Assembly (NCBI GenBank): GCA_001899585.1
Contig: MKWE01000031.1
Span: forward strand, 67,581-131,580
Direction of reading: 5' to 3'
Length of the DNA: 64,000 nt
Origin: Rhodospirillales bacterium 70-18
GTDB taxonomy: Bacteria > Pseudomonadota > Alphaproteobacteria > Acetobacterales > Acetobacteraceae
Positions 1-8,192 of the stretch are shown here, piece by piece. Below the pieces are notes generated by a model. The model made no database searches, was not told the origin of the DNA, and worked only from the letters and a program-made list of their open reading frames with translations. How positions within the stretch are numbered: position 1 is the first letter of the stretch; every line of letters begins with the position of its first letter. Position numbers and translations under genes: made by a program.

Positions 1-2
1 CC

Positions 3-377
3 GGCCATCGCAGCGGCCCGGCCTGGGATTGCGGCTTCGGCGACCCGCCGGCCTGGCTGCCGTTCGGCGACCCGGCCACCCAATATGGCGGCGCCAGCTT
101 CGCGCAGCCGCTGCGCCGCGCGCTCGGCGCCGCGATACTGGGCGCGCGCGAGCAGGTGGACATGCCGGCCCCGGGCGACCGCCGCCCCGCCAGCCTGGCG
201 GTGAGCCTGCACGACCCCGCCGCCACGCTGCTGTTCGCCCGGCTGGGCGACTGGCGCGACACGCTCTCGGGCCTGGCGGACCGGATGCAGTTCCTGACCA
301 TCCGGCGCACGCTGTCGGTGATGTTCGCGGTGCTGGTGCTGTTCCTGGCGCTGGTCGCCGTGCTGGAACAGTTGTGA
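3..377 (+). CDS. hyfB: Hydrogenase-4 component B-like proton-pumping subunit, C-terminal fragment
   Basis: This is the last 124 codons of an antiporter-like (NuoL/ND5-related) membrane subunit; the start lies before the window. The fragment contains the block WDCGF (residues 8-12 of the visible part) and TQYGGASFAQPLRR, which is typical of the HyfB/HycC C-terminus, and it ends in one hydrophobic helix (about residues 100-121). In the family, this subunit sits in the cytoplasmic membrane and is thought to translocate protons or cations. The stop is followed 10 bases later by hyfC, so it belongs to the same operon. The reading frame is open to the window edge. The identity is strong from the C-terminal motif; nothing can be said about the missing part. 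Confidence 0.85.
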   Translation, partial: GHRSGPAWDCGFGDPPAWLPFGDPATQYGGASFAQPLRRALGAAILGAREQVDMPAPGDRRPASLAVSLHDPAATLLFARLGDWRDTLSGLADRMQFLTIRRTLSVMFAVLVLFLALVAVLEQL

Positions 378-387
378 GCACGCGCCG

Positions 388-1359
388 ATGAGCGCCGCCG
401 CCGGGCTGCTGCTGGCGCTGGCCGCGCAACTGCTGCACGTGGCGCTGATGCTGGCCGCCGCGCCGCTGCTGGTGGGCGTGATCCGGCGGGTGAAGGCGCG
501 GCTGCTGGGGCGCGCCGGGCCGCCCGTGCTGCAGCCCTGGCGCGACCTGCTGCGGCTGGCGCGCAAGCAGCCGGTGGTGGCGGAGAACGCCTCCTGGCTG
601 TTCCTGGCCGCCCCCGCCGCCGGCTTCGCCGCCGTCCTGGCCGCCGCCGCGCTGGTGCCCTCGTTCGCGCTCGGCATGGCCAGCGCGCCGGTGGCCGACC
701 TGCTGGTGATCGGCGGGCTGCTGGCGCTGGCGCGCTGCATCCTGGCGCTGGCCGGCATGGATATCGGCACCAGCTTCGGCGGCATCGGCTCCAGCCGCGA
801 GATGACCTATGCCGCCTTCGCCGAGCCGGCGCTGATCCTGGTGGTGTTCACGCTGGCGCTGCTGGTGGGCACCACCAACCTGGACGCCATCGCCGCCGTG
901 CTGCGCGAGGGCGCGCTGGGGCTGCGGGTGTCGCTGGGGCTGATCCTGATCGCCATCATCGCCATCGCCATCGCCGAGAACGGCCGCATCCCGGTGGACA
1001 ACCCGGCCACCCACCTGGAACTGACCATGGTGCACGAGGCGATGGTGCTGGAGTATTCCGGCCGCCACCTGGCGCTGATCGAGCTTGCCGCCGCGCTGAA
1101 GCTGCTGGTGTGGATGACGCTGATCGGCACCGTGTTCGTGCCCTTCGGCATGGCCCCCGCCGGCGCGCTGCCGCTGTGGTGGGCCACCGGCATGCTGGCC
1201 TGGGCGGGCAAGGTGGGGGTGCTGGCGCTGGCGCTGGCCGGCTTCGAGACGGCGATCGCCAAGATGCGGGTGTTCCGGGTGCCGGAGTTCCTGGGCATCG
1301 CGCTGCTGCTGGCGCTGCTGGCGGTGGTGTTCCTGTTCGTCAGCCAGGGCTTTGCATGA
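388..1359 (+). CDS. hyfC: Hydrogenase-4 component C-like membrane subunit (NuoH/HycD family)
   Basis: The 323-residue integral membrane protein has about eight hydrophobic helices and belongs to the NuoH/HycD/HyfC family, which anchors the peripheral arm and forms the entry of the proton/quinone path. Two family blocks are visible: GIGSSREM at residues 132-139, and AENGRIPVDNP at 196-206 followed by the acidic stretch THLELTMVHEAM. Length is normal for HyfC (about 320). The ATG at 388 follows the hyfB stop closely. Its own TGA (1357-1359) overlaps an ATG at 1356 that opens a six-codon ORF leading towards hyfE. The function is from the family; the partner in this organism is the hydrogenase-like complex encoded around it. 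Confidence 0.88.
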   Translation: MSAAAGLLLALAAQLLHVALMLAAAPLLVGVIRRVKARLLGRAGPPVLQPWRDLLRLARKQPVVAENASWLFLAAPAAGFAAVLAAAALVPSFALGMASAPVADLLVIGGLLALARCILALAGMDIGTSFGGIGSSREMTYAAFAEPALILVVFTLALLVGTTNLDAIAAVLREGALGLRVSLGLILIAIIAIAIAENGRIPVDNPATHLELTMVHEAMVLEYSGRHLALIELAAALKLLVWMTLIGTVFVPFGMAPAGALPLWWATGMLAWAGKVGVLALALAGFETAIAKMRVFRVPEFLGIALLLALLAVVFLFVSQGFA

Positions 1360-1393
1360 GTACGGGTTTCGCATGAGCGGGGGATTCGCATAG
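1354..1393 (+). repeat. 17-bp tandem repeat forming a chain of mini-ORFs between hyfC and hyfE
   Basis: The word GCATGAG starts at 1354 and 1371, and a degenerate GCATAG starts at 1388, so the period is 17 bp. Each repeat places a start over the preceding stop: hyfC TGA (1357-1359) is overlapped by ATG 1356, which encodes MSTGFA and stops at 1376. That stop is overlapped by ATG 1373, which encodes MSGGFA and stops with TAG at 1391-1393. That TAG shares its G with the GTG start of hyfE. The arrangement is seen directly; a role in translational coupling is inference. Confidence 0.6.
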
Positions 1394-2073
1394 TGGACTC
1401 CCGCCTCGGCTACGGCGTGCTGTCGTACGACCTGGCGCACCTGCTGGGGGCGGCGGTGCTGGTGCTGTCCTTCGTGCTGCTCTACCAGCGGCGGATGGGG
1501 GCGGTGATCAACACCTATGCCGCCCAGGCCTGGGTGCTGGCGGCCGCCGCCGCGTGGCAGGGCTGGTCGCAGGGGGCGCCGCACCTGTACGTCACCGCGC
1601 TGATCGCGCTGGGGGCGAAGGGGGTGGCGATCCCGCTGGCGCTGCACAACATCGTCCGCCGGCTGCGCATCCACCGCTCCATCGACACGGCGCTGGGGGT
1701 GTTCCCCTCGATGGCGCTGGGGGTGGGGCTGGTGGCGCTGTCGATCATGGTGGTGCTGCCGACCACGCTGAGCCGGGGTGCGCTGACCCGCGAGGACCTG
1801 GCGCTGGCGCTGTCGGTGGTGCTGATGGGCCTGCTGATGATGATCACGCGGCGCAGCGCGCTGACCCAGGTGATCGGCTTCATGTCGCTGGAGAACGGGC
1901 TGATCCTGGCCGCCGTGGGCGTGGCCGGCATGCCGCTGGTGGTGGAGCTGTCAGTGGCGGTGCTGGTGCTGCTGGCCTTCGTGGTGTTCGGCGTGTTCTT
2001 CTTCCGCATCCGCGAGCGGTTCGACAGCCTGGACGTCTCCCACCTGGACCGCGTGGGGGGCGCGCACCGATGA
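1393..2073 (+). CDS. hyfE: Hydrogenase-4 component E-like membrane subunit
   Basis: The 226-residue protein has about seven hydrophobic segments and matches the HyfE family (NuoK-like C-terminal half). Near the N-terminus are YGVLSYDLAHLLGAAVLVLS and later ALHNIVRRLRIHRSID (about residues 84-99), a conserved basic loop of HyfE. The start is GTG at 1393; no earlier in-frame start is available before the hyfC stop. It is therefore expected to depend on the overlapping mini-ORFs just upstream or on readthrough of ribosomes from hyfC. The stop TGA overlaps the ATG of hyfF (ATGA at 2070-2073). In the complex it should sit in the membrane next to the antiporter-like subunits. Confidence 0.85.
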   Translation: MDSRLGYGVLSYDLAHLLGAAVLVLSFVLLYQRRMGAVINTYAAQAWVLAAAAAWQGWSQGAPHLYVTALIALGAKGVAIPLALHNIVRRLRIHRSIDTALGVFPSMALGVGLVALSIMVVLPTTLSRGALTREDLALALSVVLMGLLMMITRRSALTQVIGFMSLENGLILAAVGVAGMPLVVELSVAVLVLLAFVVFGVFFFRIRERFDSLDVSHLDRVGGAHR

Positions 2074-3557
2074 GCGCGCATCTGCTCGCCGAGTTGCTGT
2101 CGCCGGCCGGGGCGGTGGTGCTGCTGCCGATCCTGGCCGCTGTGCTGCTGGCGTTGCTGCCGATGGCGGCGGTGGCGGCCGGGGTGGCGGCCTGGGTGAA
2201 CATCGCCGCCGCCACCGCGACCTTCGGCGCCGCCTGCCTGCTGCCCTGGGAGCAGCATGCCGGCACCCTGCTGCTGGTGGACGGGCTGGCCGCGCACATG
2301 GCCATCCTGACCGCCTTCGTGGCGATGACCACCTCCTGGTTCAGCCTGCCCTACGTGGCGGTGGAGGCGGCGGCCGGGCGGCTGGACGTGCGGCGGCTGC
2401 GCCAATACCACGCGCTGTTCCAGGCCTTCCTCGCCGGCATGCTGATGGCGCTGCTGTCCAACAACCTCGGCGTCACCTGGGTGGCGGTGGAGGCGGCGAC
2501 CATGGCGGCGGTGCTGGTGGTGGGCCTGCCGCGCACCGCCGAGGCGGTGGAGGCGAGCTGGAAATACTTCATCCTGTGCGGCGTCGGCATCTCGCTGGCG
2601 TTTTTCGGCACCATCATCCTGTACCTGGCCGCGCTGCCGGCCTTCGCGGCCGGGCCGGAGGGGGCGATGGCGGCGATGAGCTGGAGCGCGCTGCCCGCCG
2701 CCGCTGGCCACGCCACCGCGCCGCTGCTCAACCTCGCCTTCGTGTTCCTGCTGATCGGCTACGGCACCAAGGCCGGGCTGGCGCCGCTGCACGCCTGGAT
2801 GCCGGATGCGCATGCCGAGGGGCCGACGCCGGTTTCCGCCGTGCTGTCCGGCTCCATCCTGAACGTGGCGCTGTTCGTCATCCTGCGGCTGCGCGGCGTG
2901 ATGGCGGCCAATCCGGAGGCGCTGGCGCCGGGCCCGCCGATCATGGCGCTGGGGCTGCTGTCGCTGCTGCTGGCCGCCTTCAGCCTGTGGCGACGGCGCG
3001 ATGCCAAGCGGTTCTTCGCCTTCTCGACCATCGAGCAGTCGGGTGTGGCGGCATTTGCCTTCGGGCTGGGCGGACCGCTGGCCACCTTCGCCGGGCTGCT
3101 GCACCTCACCCTGCACACGCTGATCAAGGCGGCGGTGTTCCAGTGCATCGGCCGCGCCTGCCAGTTGAAAGGCAGCCAGTTGTTCGCCGATATCGGCGGG
3201 CTGGTGGCCAGCCACCGCGCGCTGGGGCTGACGCTCGCCGCCGGCATCGTGGCGGTGGCCGGGCTGCCGCCGTTCGGGCTGTTCACCAGCGAGTTCATGA
3301 TCGTGACCAACGCCATCCATCTGCGCCCGCTGCTGGCGCTGCCGCTCGGCCTGGGGCTGGTGGTCGGCGCCTGGGCGCTGGCGTGGCGGCTGATCGGCCT
3401 GTGCACCGGCGAGCCGACGCCCGACCGCGGGCCGGCCCCGAGCCTGGCCGCGCTGGCGCCGGCCTGGCTGCACCTGGCGGTGGTGGCGGTGTTGGGGCTG
3501 GCGATGCCGGCCAGCCTGGTGGCCTGGTTCGCCGCCGTGGCGGGGGGGCTGCGATGA
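2070..3557 (+). CDS. hyfF: Hydrogenase-4 component F-like antiporter subunit (NuoM/NuoN-like)
   Basis: This 495-residue polytopic membrane protein has about 14 hydrophobic helices and belongs to the proton-translocating antiporter-like family. Family signatures include VAVEAAT with the channel glutamate E141, a lysine at K165 (EASWKYF), GTKAGLAPLHAWMPDAHAEG and the following PTPVSAVLSGS, and the later HTLIKAAVFQCIGRA. These charged residues in membrane helices are those used for ion translocation in complex I relatives. The start ATG 2070 overlaps the hyfE stop by four bases, and the stop overlaps hyfG (ATGA at 3554-3557), so the three genes are translationally coupled. Length fits HyfF (about 500). 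Confidence 0.88.
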   Translation: MSAHLLAELLSPAGAVVLLPILAAVLLALLPMAAVAAGVAAWVNIAAATATFGAACLLPWEQHAGTLLLVDGLAAHMAILTAFVAMTTSWFSLPYVAVEAAAGRLDVRRLRQYHALFQAFLAGMLMALLSNNLGVTWVAVEAATMAAVLVVGLPRTAEAVEASWKYFILCGVGISLAFFGTIILYLAALPAFAAGPEGAMAAMSWSALPAAAGHATAPLLNLAFVFLLIGYGTKAGLAPLHAWMPDAHAEGPTPVSAVLSGSILNVALFVILRLRGVMAANPEALAPGPPIMALGLLSLLLAAFSLWRRRDAKRFFAFSTIEQSGVAAFAFGLGGPLATFAGLLHLTLHTLIKAAVFQCIGRACQLKGSQLFADIGGLVASHRALGLTLAAGIVAVAGLPPFGLFTSEFMIVTNAIHLRPLLALPLGLGLVVGAWALAWRLIGLCTGEPTPDRGPAPSLAALAPAWLHLAVVAVLGLAMPASLVAWFAAVAGGLR

Positions 3558-5059
3558 GCGCCGCCGACCTGATCCGCGCCGGCGCGCCGCAGCCCTGCCA
3601 GCCCTGGCCGCGCCACCTGCTGACCACCGAGGGCTGGCAGGCGATGGCCGTGGCCCTGGCCACCACGCCGAGCGTGGAACTGCTCGGCCTGTGGGCGGAC
3701 ACCCGCGAGGTGCACGCGCTGTTCCACGAAACCACCGACGGCGCCTTCCTGCTGGCCAGCGTGGCGGTGGAGGCCGGCTGGTACCCCGCCCTCTCGCCCG
3801 TCCGCCCGGCGGCGGCGTGGTTCGAGCGGATGGTCCACGACCTGTGGGGCCACAGCGCCGCCGACGGGCTGGACAGCCGCACCTGGCTCGACCATGGCAA
3901 ATGGGGCCAGGTCGCGCCGCTCTCCGCCCGCCCCGCCGCCAGCCTGGGGGCGGCCGAGCCGCTGGAGTTCCTGACCGCCGAGGGCGAGGACATCCACCAG
4001 ATCGCCGTCGGCCCGGTGCATGCCGGCACCATCGAGCCGGGGCATTTCCGCTTCCATGCCCAGGGCGAGACCGTGGTGCGGCTGGAAATCCGGCTCGGCT
4101 ACCTGCACAAGGGCACGCTCGGCCTGATGCGCGGCAAGTCGCCCCGCGCGGCGGCGCGCTTCGCGGCCCGCCTGTCGGGCGACAGCACGGTGGCGCATTC
4201 CATCGCCTTCGCCCACGCCGCCGAGGCCGCCGCCTTCGCCGAGCCGCCGCCGCGCGCCCGCGCGCTGCGGGCGGTGATGGCGGAGCTGGAGCGCATCGCC
4301 AACCACCTCGGCGATTGCGGCGCCATCTGCAACGACGCCGCCTTCCCCTTCCTGCTGGCCCGCTACGGCTGGCACCGCGAAAGCATGCTGCGCGCCGCCG
4401 CCACCGCCTTCGGCCACCGGCTGATGATGGATTGCGTGGTGCCCGGCGGCGTGGCGCTGGACATCGCGCCCGAGGGGCCGGCCGCCATCCTGGGCGCGCT
4501 GGCGCTGCTGGAGCGGGAGTTGCCGAACCTGCTGCGGGTCTACGACGATTATTCCAGCCTGGTGGACCGGATGGTGACCACCGGCATCGTGGAGCCGCCG
4601 CTGGCCGCCGCCTTCGCCGCCGGCGGCTTCGTCGGCCGCGCCTCCGGCCGCAGTTTCGACGCCCGGCGCAGCCCCGGCTACGCGCCCTACGACGCGCTGG
4701 CCTTCGGCGTGCCGGTGCTGACCGAGGGCGACGTGGACGCGCGCGTGCGCATCCGCATCGGCGAGATCCGCGAGAGCACGCTGCTGCTGCGCGCCCTGCT
4801 GGCCGGGCTGCCGGACGGCGCGCTGTCGGTGCCGCTGCCGATGACCTCCGGCGAGGGGATCGGCTGGGCGGAGGGATTCCGCGGCGATATCTGGCACTGG
4901 CTGCGGCTGGATGGCGGGCAGATCGCCAGCGCCTTCATGCGCGACCCGAGCTGGCTGCAATGGCCGCTGCTGCAATCGGCGATCCGCGGCAATATCGTGG
5001 CCGACCTCCCGCTGTGCAACAAGAGCTTCAACTGCTCGTATTCCGGGGTGGACCTGTGA
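3554..5059 (+). CDS. hyfG: HyfG-like large subunit (NuoC-NuoD fusion) lacking most [NiFe] ligands
   Basis: The 501-residue soluble protein fuses an N-terminal NuoC/30-kDa-like domain (about 30-145) to a NuoD/hydrogenase large-subunit domain (about 150-501). In genuine group 4 hydrogenases the [NiFe] centre is held by CxxC near the start of the large domain and by DPCxxC at the end. Here the first motif reads RLSGDSTVAHS, with serines S208 and S211 in place of both cysteines. The C-terminal motif reads CNKSFNCSYSG; by my alignment S491 replaces the first cysteine and C494 keeps the second, while C488 lies outside the motif. The active site therefore cannot bind Ni-Fe in the usual way. This fits the energy-converting-hydrogenase-related (Ehr) complexes. 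There is no C-terminal maturation extension. It is coupled to hyfF. Confidence 0.85.
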   Translation: MSAADLIRAGAPQPCQPWPRHLLTTEGWQAMAVALATTPSVELLGLWADTREVHALFHETTDGAFLLASVAVEAGWYPALSPVRPAAAWFERMVHDLWGHSAADGLDSRTWLDHGKWGQVAPLSARPAASLGAAEPLEFLTAEGEDIHQIAVGPVHAGTIEPGHFRFHAQGETVVRLEIRLGYLHKGTLGLMRGKSPRAAARFAARLSGDSTVAHSIAFAHAAEAAAFAEPPPRARALRAVMAELERIANHLGDCGAICNDAAFPFLLARYGWHRESMLRAAATAFGHRLMMDCVVPGGVALDIAPEGPAAILGALALLERELPNLLRVYDDYSSLVDRMVTTGIVEPPLAAAFAAGGFVGRASGRSFDARRSPGYAPYDALAFGVPVLTEGDVDARVRIRIGEIRESTLLLRALLAGLPDGALSVPLPMTSGEGIGWAEGFRGDIWHWLRLDGGQIASAFMRDPSWLQWPLLQSAIRGNIVADLPLCNKSFNCSYSGVDL

Positions 5060-5060
5060 A

Positions 5061-5132
5061 ATGAGGGCGGAAAAGGGTGATTTTTCGGGGCTGAAAGCCG
5101 AAAAAAACCGACCCATCCGGGGTTCCTGCTGA
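5061..5132 (+). other. 23-codon ORF bridging hyfG and hyfI, with a hairpin
   Basis: The 72 bases between hyfG and hyfI hold an ATG one base after the hyfG stop. It opens a 23-codon frame (begins MRAEKGDF) whose TGA (5130-5132) overlaps the ATG of hyfI by one base. Inside it lies an inverted repeat, TTTTTCGG at 5081-5088 and CCGAAAAA at 5098-5105, with a nine-base loop. The peptide resembles nothing I recognise. The likely role is translational coupling or attenuation between hyfG and hyfI, not a functional peptide, but neither is proven. Confidence 0.35.
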
Positions 5133-5656
5133 TGGTCTGGCGCCATATCGCCCGCACCCTGCGCCACGGCCCGCTGACCCTGCCGGCGGTGCCGGCGGAC
5201 GAGGCGGCCACCCAGGCGCTGGCGGAGCGGCTGCACGCGACCTCGCAGCGGCTGCTGGGACGCAGCCTGTCGATCCGCCAGGTGGATGCCGGCAGCTGCA
5301 ACGGCTGCGAGCTGGAGATCCAGATGCTCAACAGCATCGTCTACGACCTGGAGCGGTTCGGCCTGCGCTTCGTCGCCAGCCCCCGCCATGCCGACGTGCT
5401 GCTGGTGACCGGCCCGATCACCAAGAACATGCACGAGGCGCTGGTTCGCACCTGGAACGCGGCGCCCGATCCGAAATTCGTGGTGGCGGTGGGCGATTGC
5501 GCCATCGATGGCGGGGTGTTCAAGGGCAGCTACGCCATCACCGGCGGGGTGGACAGCGCGGTGCCGGTCGATCTGGTGGTCCGTGGCTGCCCGCCCACCC
5601 CGGCGGCGCTGCTGGACGGGCTGCGTATCCTGATCGAGGCGAATGCCCGGGCCTGA
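5132..5656 (+). CDS. hyfI: Hydrogenase-4 component I-like small subunit (NuoB/[4Fe-4S])
   Basis: The 174-residue protein is the NuoB/HyfI-type electron-transfer subunit that holds the [4Fe-4S] cluster nearest the large subunit. All four ligands are present: C56 and C59 in SCNGCE, C123 in VGDCAIDGG, and C153 in RGCPPTP. So while HyfG has lost its metal site, the neighbouring iron-sulfur relay is intact, as in complex I. It is the last gene of the hyf-like operon in this window; the stop at 5656 faces the convergent LacI-type gene 22 bases away. No hydrogenase maturation genes (hyp) are visible nearby, which agrees with a non-hydrogenase role. Confidence 0.88.
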   Translation: MVWRHIARTLRHGPLTLPAVPADEAATQALAERLHATSQRLLGRSLSIRQVDAGSCNGCELEIQMLNSIVYDLERFGLRFVASPRHADVLLVTGPITKNMHEALVRTWNAAPDPKFVVAVGDCAIDGGVFKGSYAITGGVDSAVPVDLVVRGCPPTPAALLDGLRILIEANARA

Positions 5657-5678
5657 TGGGCCGGGTTATCCCGCCAGG

Positions 5679-6707
5679 CTACCCCAGCGTGCTCGCCCGC
5701 TCGGCCAGGGTGAAGCCGACATCGACGATCCGCCGCTCCACCGCCTCCCCGCCCAGGCGGCGCATCACCATCCCGGCGGCGATCTGCCCCATGCGGTAGC
5801 CCGGGATGCGCGCGCCGGAGATCGCCGGCACCACCTGGTCGGCCAGGTCCAGGTCGCCCAGCCCGGCGATGGCCAGCCGGCCCGGCACCGCCCAGCCGCG
5901 CCGCTGGGCGGCGAACAGCGCGCCGACGGCGAAGGTGTCGCCGCTGCAGAACACCGCGTCCAGGTCCGGCGCCGCCGCCATCAGCGATTGCAGCGCGTGG
6001 TCCACGTCGCCCAGGTTGGGCGGAAACGGCAGTTCGGCGAACAGGTCCGGGGCCAGCCCGGCGCTGCGCATCGCGTCCAGGAAGCCGCGCCGCCGCAGCC
6101 GGCCGCGCACGTTGCCCTGCAGCGGGCCGCAGATCATGCCGATCCGCCGCCGGCCAATGGCGACCAGGTGCCGGGTGGCGGCGCGGGCGGCGGCGCGGTT
6201 GTCGAAGCCCACGTTCATGTCCACCGGGTCGCGCGTCAGCGTCCAGGTTTCGACCACCGGCACGCCGCAGCGCTCCAGCAGGACGCGCGAGGCGGGGGAT
6301 TCCACGGTGTCGGCCAGGATCACCGCATCGGCCCGCCGGCCCAGCAACGAGGTCAGCAGCGAGGTCTCGTTGTCGCCCGACAGATTGCGGTCGCCCAGCA
6401 CGCATTGCAGGCCCATCGGCAGCAGCGTGTCCGAGATGCCGCGCACCGTGCCCATGAAGGCCGGCGTGGCCAGCGAGGGCACCACGATCGCCACCTGCCC
6501 GGTGCGCACCGAGGCGAGGCTGCCGGCCACCAGGTCGGGGATGTAGCCCAGCCGCGCCACCGCCGCCTGCACCGCCTCGCGCGTCGCCTCGGCCACCAGG
6601 TCGGGCTGGCGCAGGGTGCGCGACACCGTCGCCGGCGAGACACCGGCGGCGGCGGCGACATCCTCCAGGCGCAGGCGGCCGGAGTTGGGGCGGCTGCGGC
6701 GGGTCAG
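5679..6707 (-). CDS. LacI-family transcriptional regulator
   Basis: The predicted 342-residue repressor has an N-terminal LacI helix-turn-helix (LEDVAAAAGVSPATVSRTL, about residues 14-32) and a periplasmic-binding-protein-like sensor domain (about 65-340). The start is unusual: in this frame no ATG, GTG or TTG lies between the sulfatase stop and the HTH. The best-fitting start is a CTG at 6707 that overlaps the sulfatase TGA, giving the usual short N-terminal arm; the only other choice is an ATG at 6869 deep inside the sulfatase gene. It is the last gene of the sulfatase/ABC operon and probably controls it through the operator-like palindrome at 12281-12296. The effector is unknown, probably the imported substrate. 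Confidence 0.82.
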   Translation of the reverse strand: MTRRSRPNSGRLRLEDVAAAAGVSPATVSRTLRQPDLVAEATREAVQAAVARLGYIPDLVAGSLASVRTGQVAIVVPSLATPAFMGTVRGISDTLLPMGLQCVLGDRNLSGDNETSLLTSLLGRRADAVILADTVESPASRVLLERCGVPVVETWTLTRDPVDMNVGFDNRAAARAATRHLVAIGRRRIGMICGPLQGNVRGRLRRRGFLDAMRSAGLAPDLFAELPFPPNLGDVDHALQSLMAAAPDLDAVFCSGDTFAVGALFAAQRRGWAVPGRLAIAGLGDLDLADQVVPAISGARIPGYRMGQIAAGMVMRRLGGEAVERRIVDVGFTLAERASTLG

Positions 6708-8167
6708 GTGTAGACCGGCTTGGTGCCGGGCACCGGCGAATAGCCGAAGCTGCCGCGCGCGATGATCGCCTCCGGCCCGCCATATTCGGCGATGCGGGCG
6801 CGCTGGTCGGCACGGGCCAGCCGGTCGATCGCCTCGGGGTCCACCACGCGGCGCAACTGCGCCTCGCAATCGGCGACCAAGCCGGCATAGCCGGGGTTCT
6901 GGCCGAGGTCGCGCGCCTCCAGCGGGTCGGCGTCGAGGTCGAAGAGCTGCGGCGGCATGCCGACGTAATGGACGTATTTGAACGCGCCGCGGCGGATCAT
7001 GAAGGCGCCGGCGGCCGCCCCGGCGGCGTGGTATTCGCTCAGCACGGTGCGGGCGGGGGCGATGCCGCGCATCACGTCGAATAGCGAATGGCCAGGCAGG
7101 TCGCGGTCATCGGGGTGCGGGGCGGCGCCCACGCCGTGCAGGATGGTGGGGAAGCCGTCCACCAGCGACACCGGCGCGTGGCAGACATGGCCCTGCGGCA
7201 CCTCCGGCCCCGCCATGATCAGCGGCACGCCGGCGGAGTCCTCGTACATGGTGGATTTGCCCCACAGCCCGCGGGCGCCGAGATTGTCGCCATGGTCGCT
7301 GGTGTAGATCACCCGCGTGGTCTCGAACAATCCGGTTTCCTCCAGGGCCGCCAGGATACGGCCGACATTGTGGTCCAGGAAGCTGACCAGGCCGAAATAG
7401 GCGGCCAGCGCCCGGCGCACGCGGGCGGGGTCGAACGCCTTGTCGTAGACCATGCATTCGCGGATGGCGGCGATGTAGGGGTGGTCCGGCCGGGCGGCGG
7501 GGTCGTACTGCTCGGGCCAGGGCACCTCGGCCTCGGGGTAGAGGTTGTACCATTCCGGCCGGGCGATCAGCGGGAAATGCGGGCAGACCAGCGAGACGAA
7601 CAGCACCCAGGGCTTGTCGCCCCCCGATGCCTCATGGGCCGCCGCGCGCCGGCGCAGCCAGCCTGCCGCCGCCTCGGTGATGCGGTCGTCATAGCCCTGG
7701 TAGGTGCTGTCGCCGCACCCGGCCTCCTCGGCCAGCTTCAGCGCCGCCGAGCGCACCGGCAGGTCGTCGCGCAGCAGGCCCAGCAGGTCGCCCACGCCAT
7801 CGACCACGTGCAGCGGCATGATCTCCTCGTCGAAGCCGTTGCGGTCGTCGGCGCTGCGGAAATGCAGCTTGCCGATCGAGGTGGCGTGGTGGCCGGCCTG
7901 TTGCAGCCGGTGGCCCCAGGAGGGGATGCTGCCGTCATAGGGGATGGCGTTGTCCCAGAACCGCACCTGGTGCACCCAGCGCCCGGTGGCGAAGCTGGCG
8001 CGCGAGGGCACGCAGATCGGCGAGTTGCAATAGGCGTCGGTGAAGCGCACCCCGCGCGCGGCCAGCCGGTCGAGGTTGGGGGTGCGGATCATCGGGTGGC
8101 CATGGCAGCCCAGCACGCGGCGATTATGCTCGTCGGACATGATGAACAGCAGGTTTCTGGGCTTCAT
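6704..8167 (-). CDS. Sulfatase / alkaline-phosphatase-superfamily hydrolase
   Basis: The 487-residue enzyme is of the sulfatase family, which hydrolyses sulfate esters or phosph(on)ate esters using a formylglycine made from cysteine. Metal-binding SDEH is at residues 11-14, and the formylglycine motif CVPSR starts at C52, followed by ASFATGR. The later blocks TSDHGDNLGARGLWGKSTMYED and SAGVPLI are also typical of choline-sulfatase and phosphonate-monoester-hydrolase relatives. No signal peptide is seen (starts MKPRNLLFIMSDEH), so it acts in the cytoplasm on a compound brought in by the adjacent ABC transporter. It lies 25 bases after the ATPase gene and overlaps the regulator. The exact substrate cannot be read from sequence. 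Confidence 0.85.
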   Translation of the reverse strand: MKPRNLLFIMSDEHNRRVLGCHGHPMIRTPNLDRLAARGVRFTDAYCNSPICVPSRASFATGRWVHQVRFWDNAIPYDGSIPSWGHRLQQAGHHATSIGKLHFRSADDRNGFDEEIMPLHVVDGVGDLLGLLRDDLPVRSAALKLAEEAGCGDSTYQGYDDRITEAAAGWLRRRAAAHEASGGDKPWVLFVSLVCPHFPLIARPEWYNLYPEAEVPWPEQYDPAARPDHPYIAAIRECMVYDKAFDPARVRRALAAYFGLVSFLDHNVGRILAALEETGLFETTRVIYTSDHGDNLGARGLWGKSTMYEDSAGVPLIMAGPEVPQGHVCHAPVSLVDGFPTILHGVGAAPHPDDRDLPGHSLFDVMRGIAPARTVLSEYHAAGAAAGAFMIRRGAFKYVHYVGMPPQLFDLDADPLEARDLGQNPGYAGLVADCEAQLRRVVDPEAIDRLARADQRARIAEYGGPEAIIARGSFGYSPVPGTKPVYT

Positions 8168-8192
8168 TGCGGTCTCCGGTTTGAGAGGGCGG

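Noticed and set aside
2759..5434. 891-codon minus-strand ORF
   Set aside because: Antisense to the hyf genes, with low-complexity R/Q/H-rich translation; a high-GC shadow frame.
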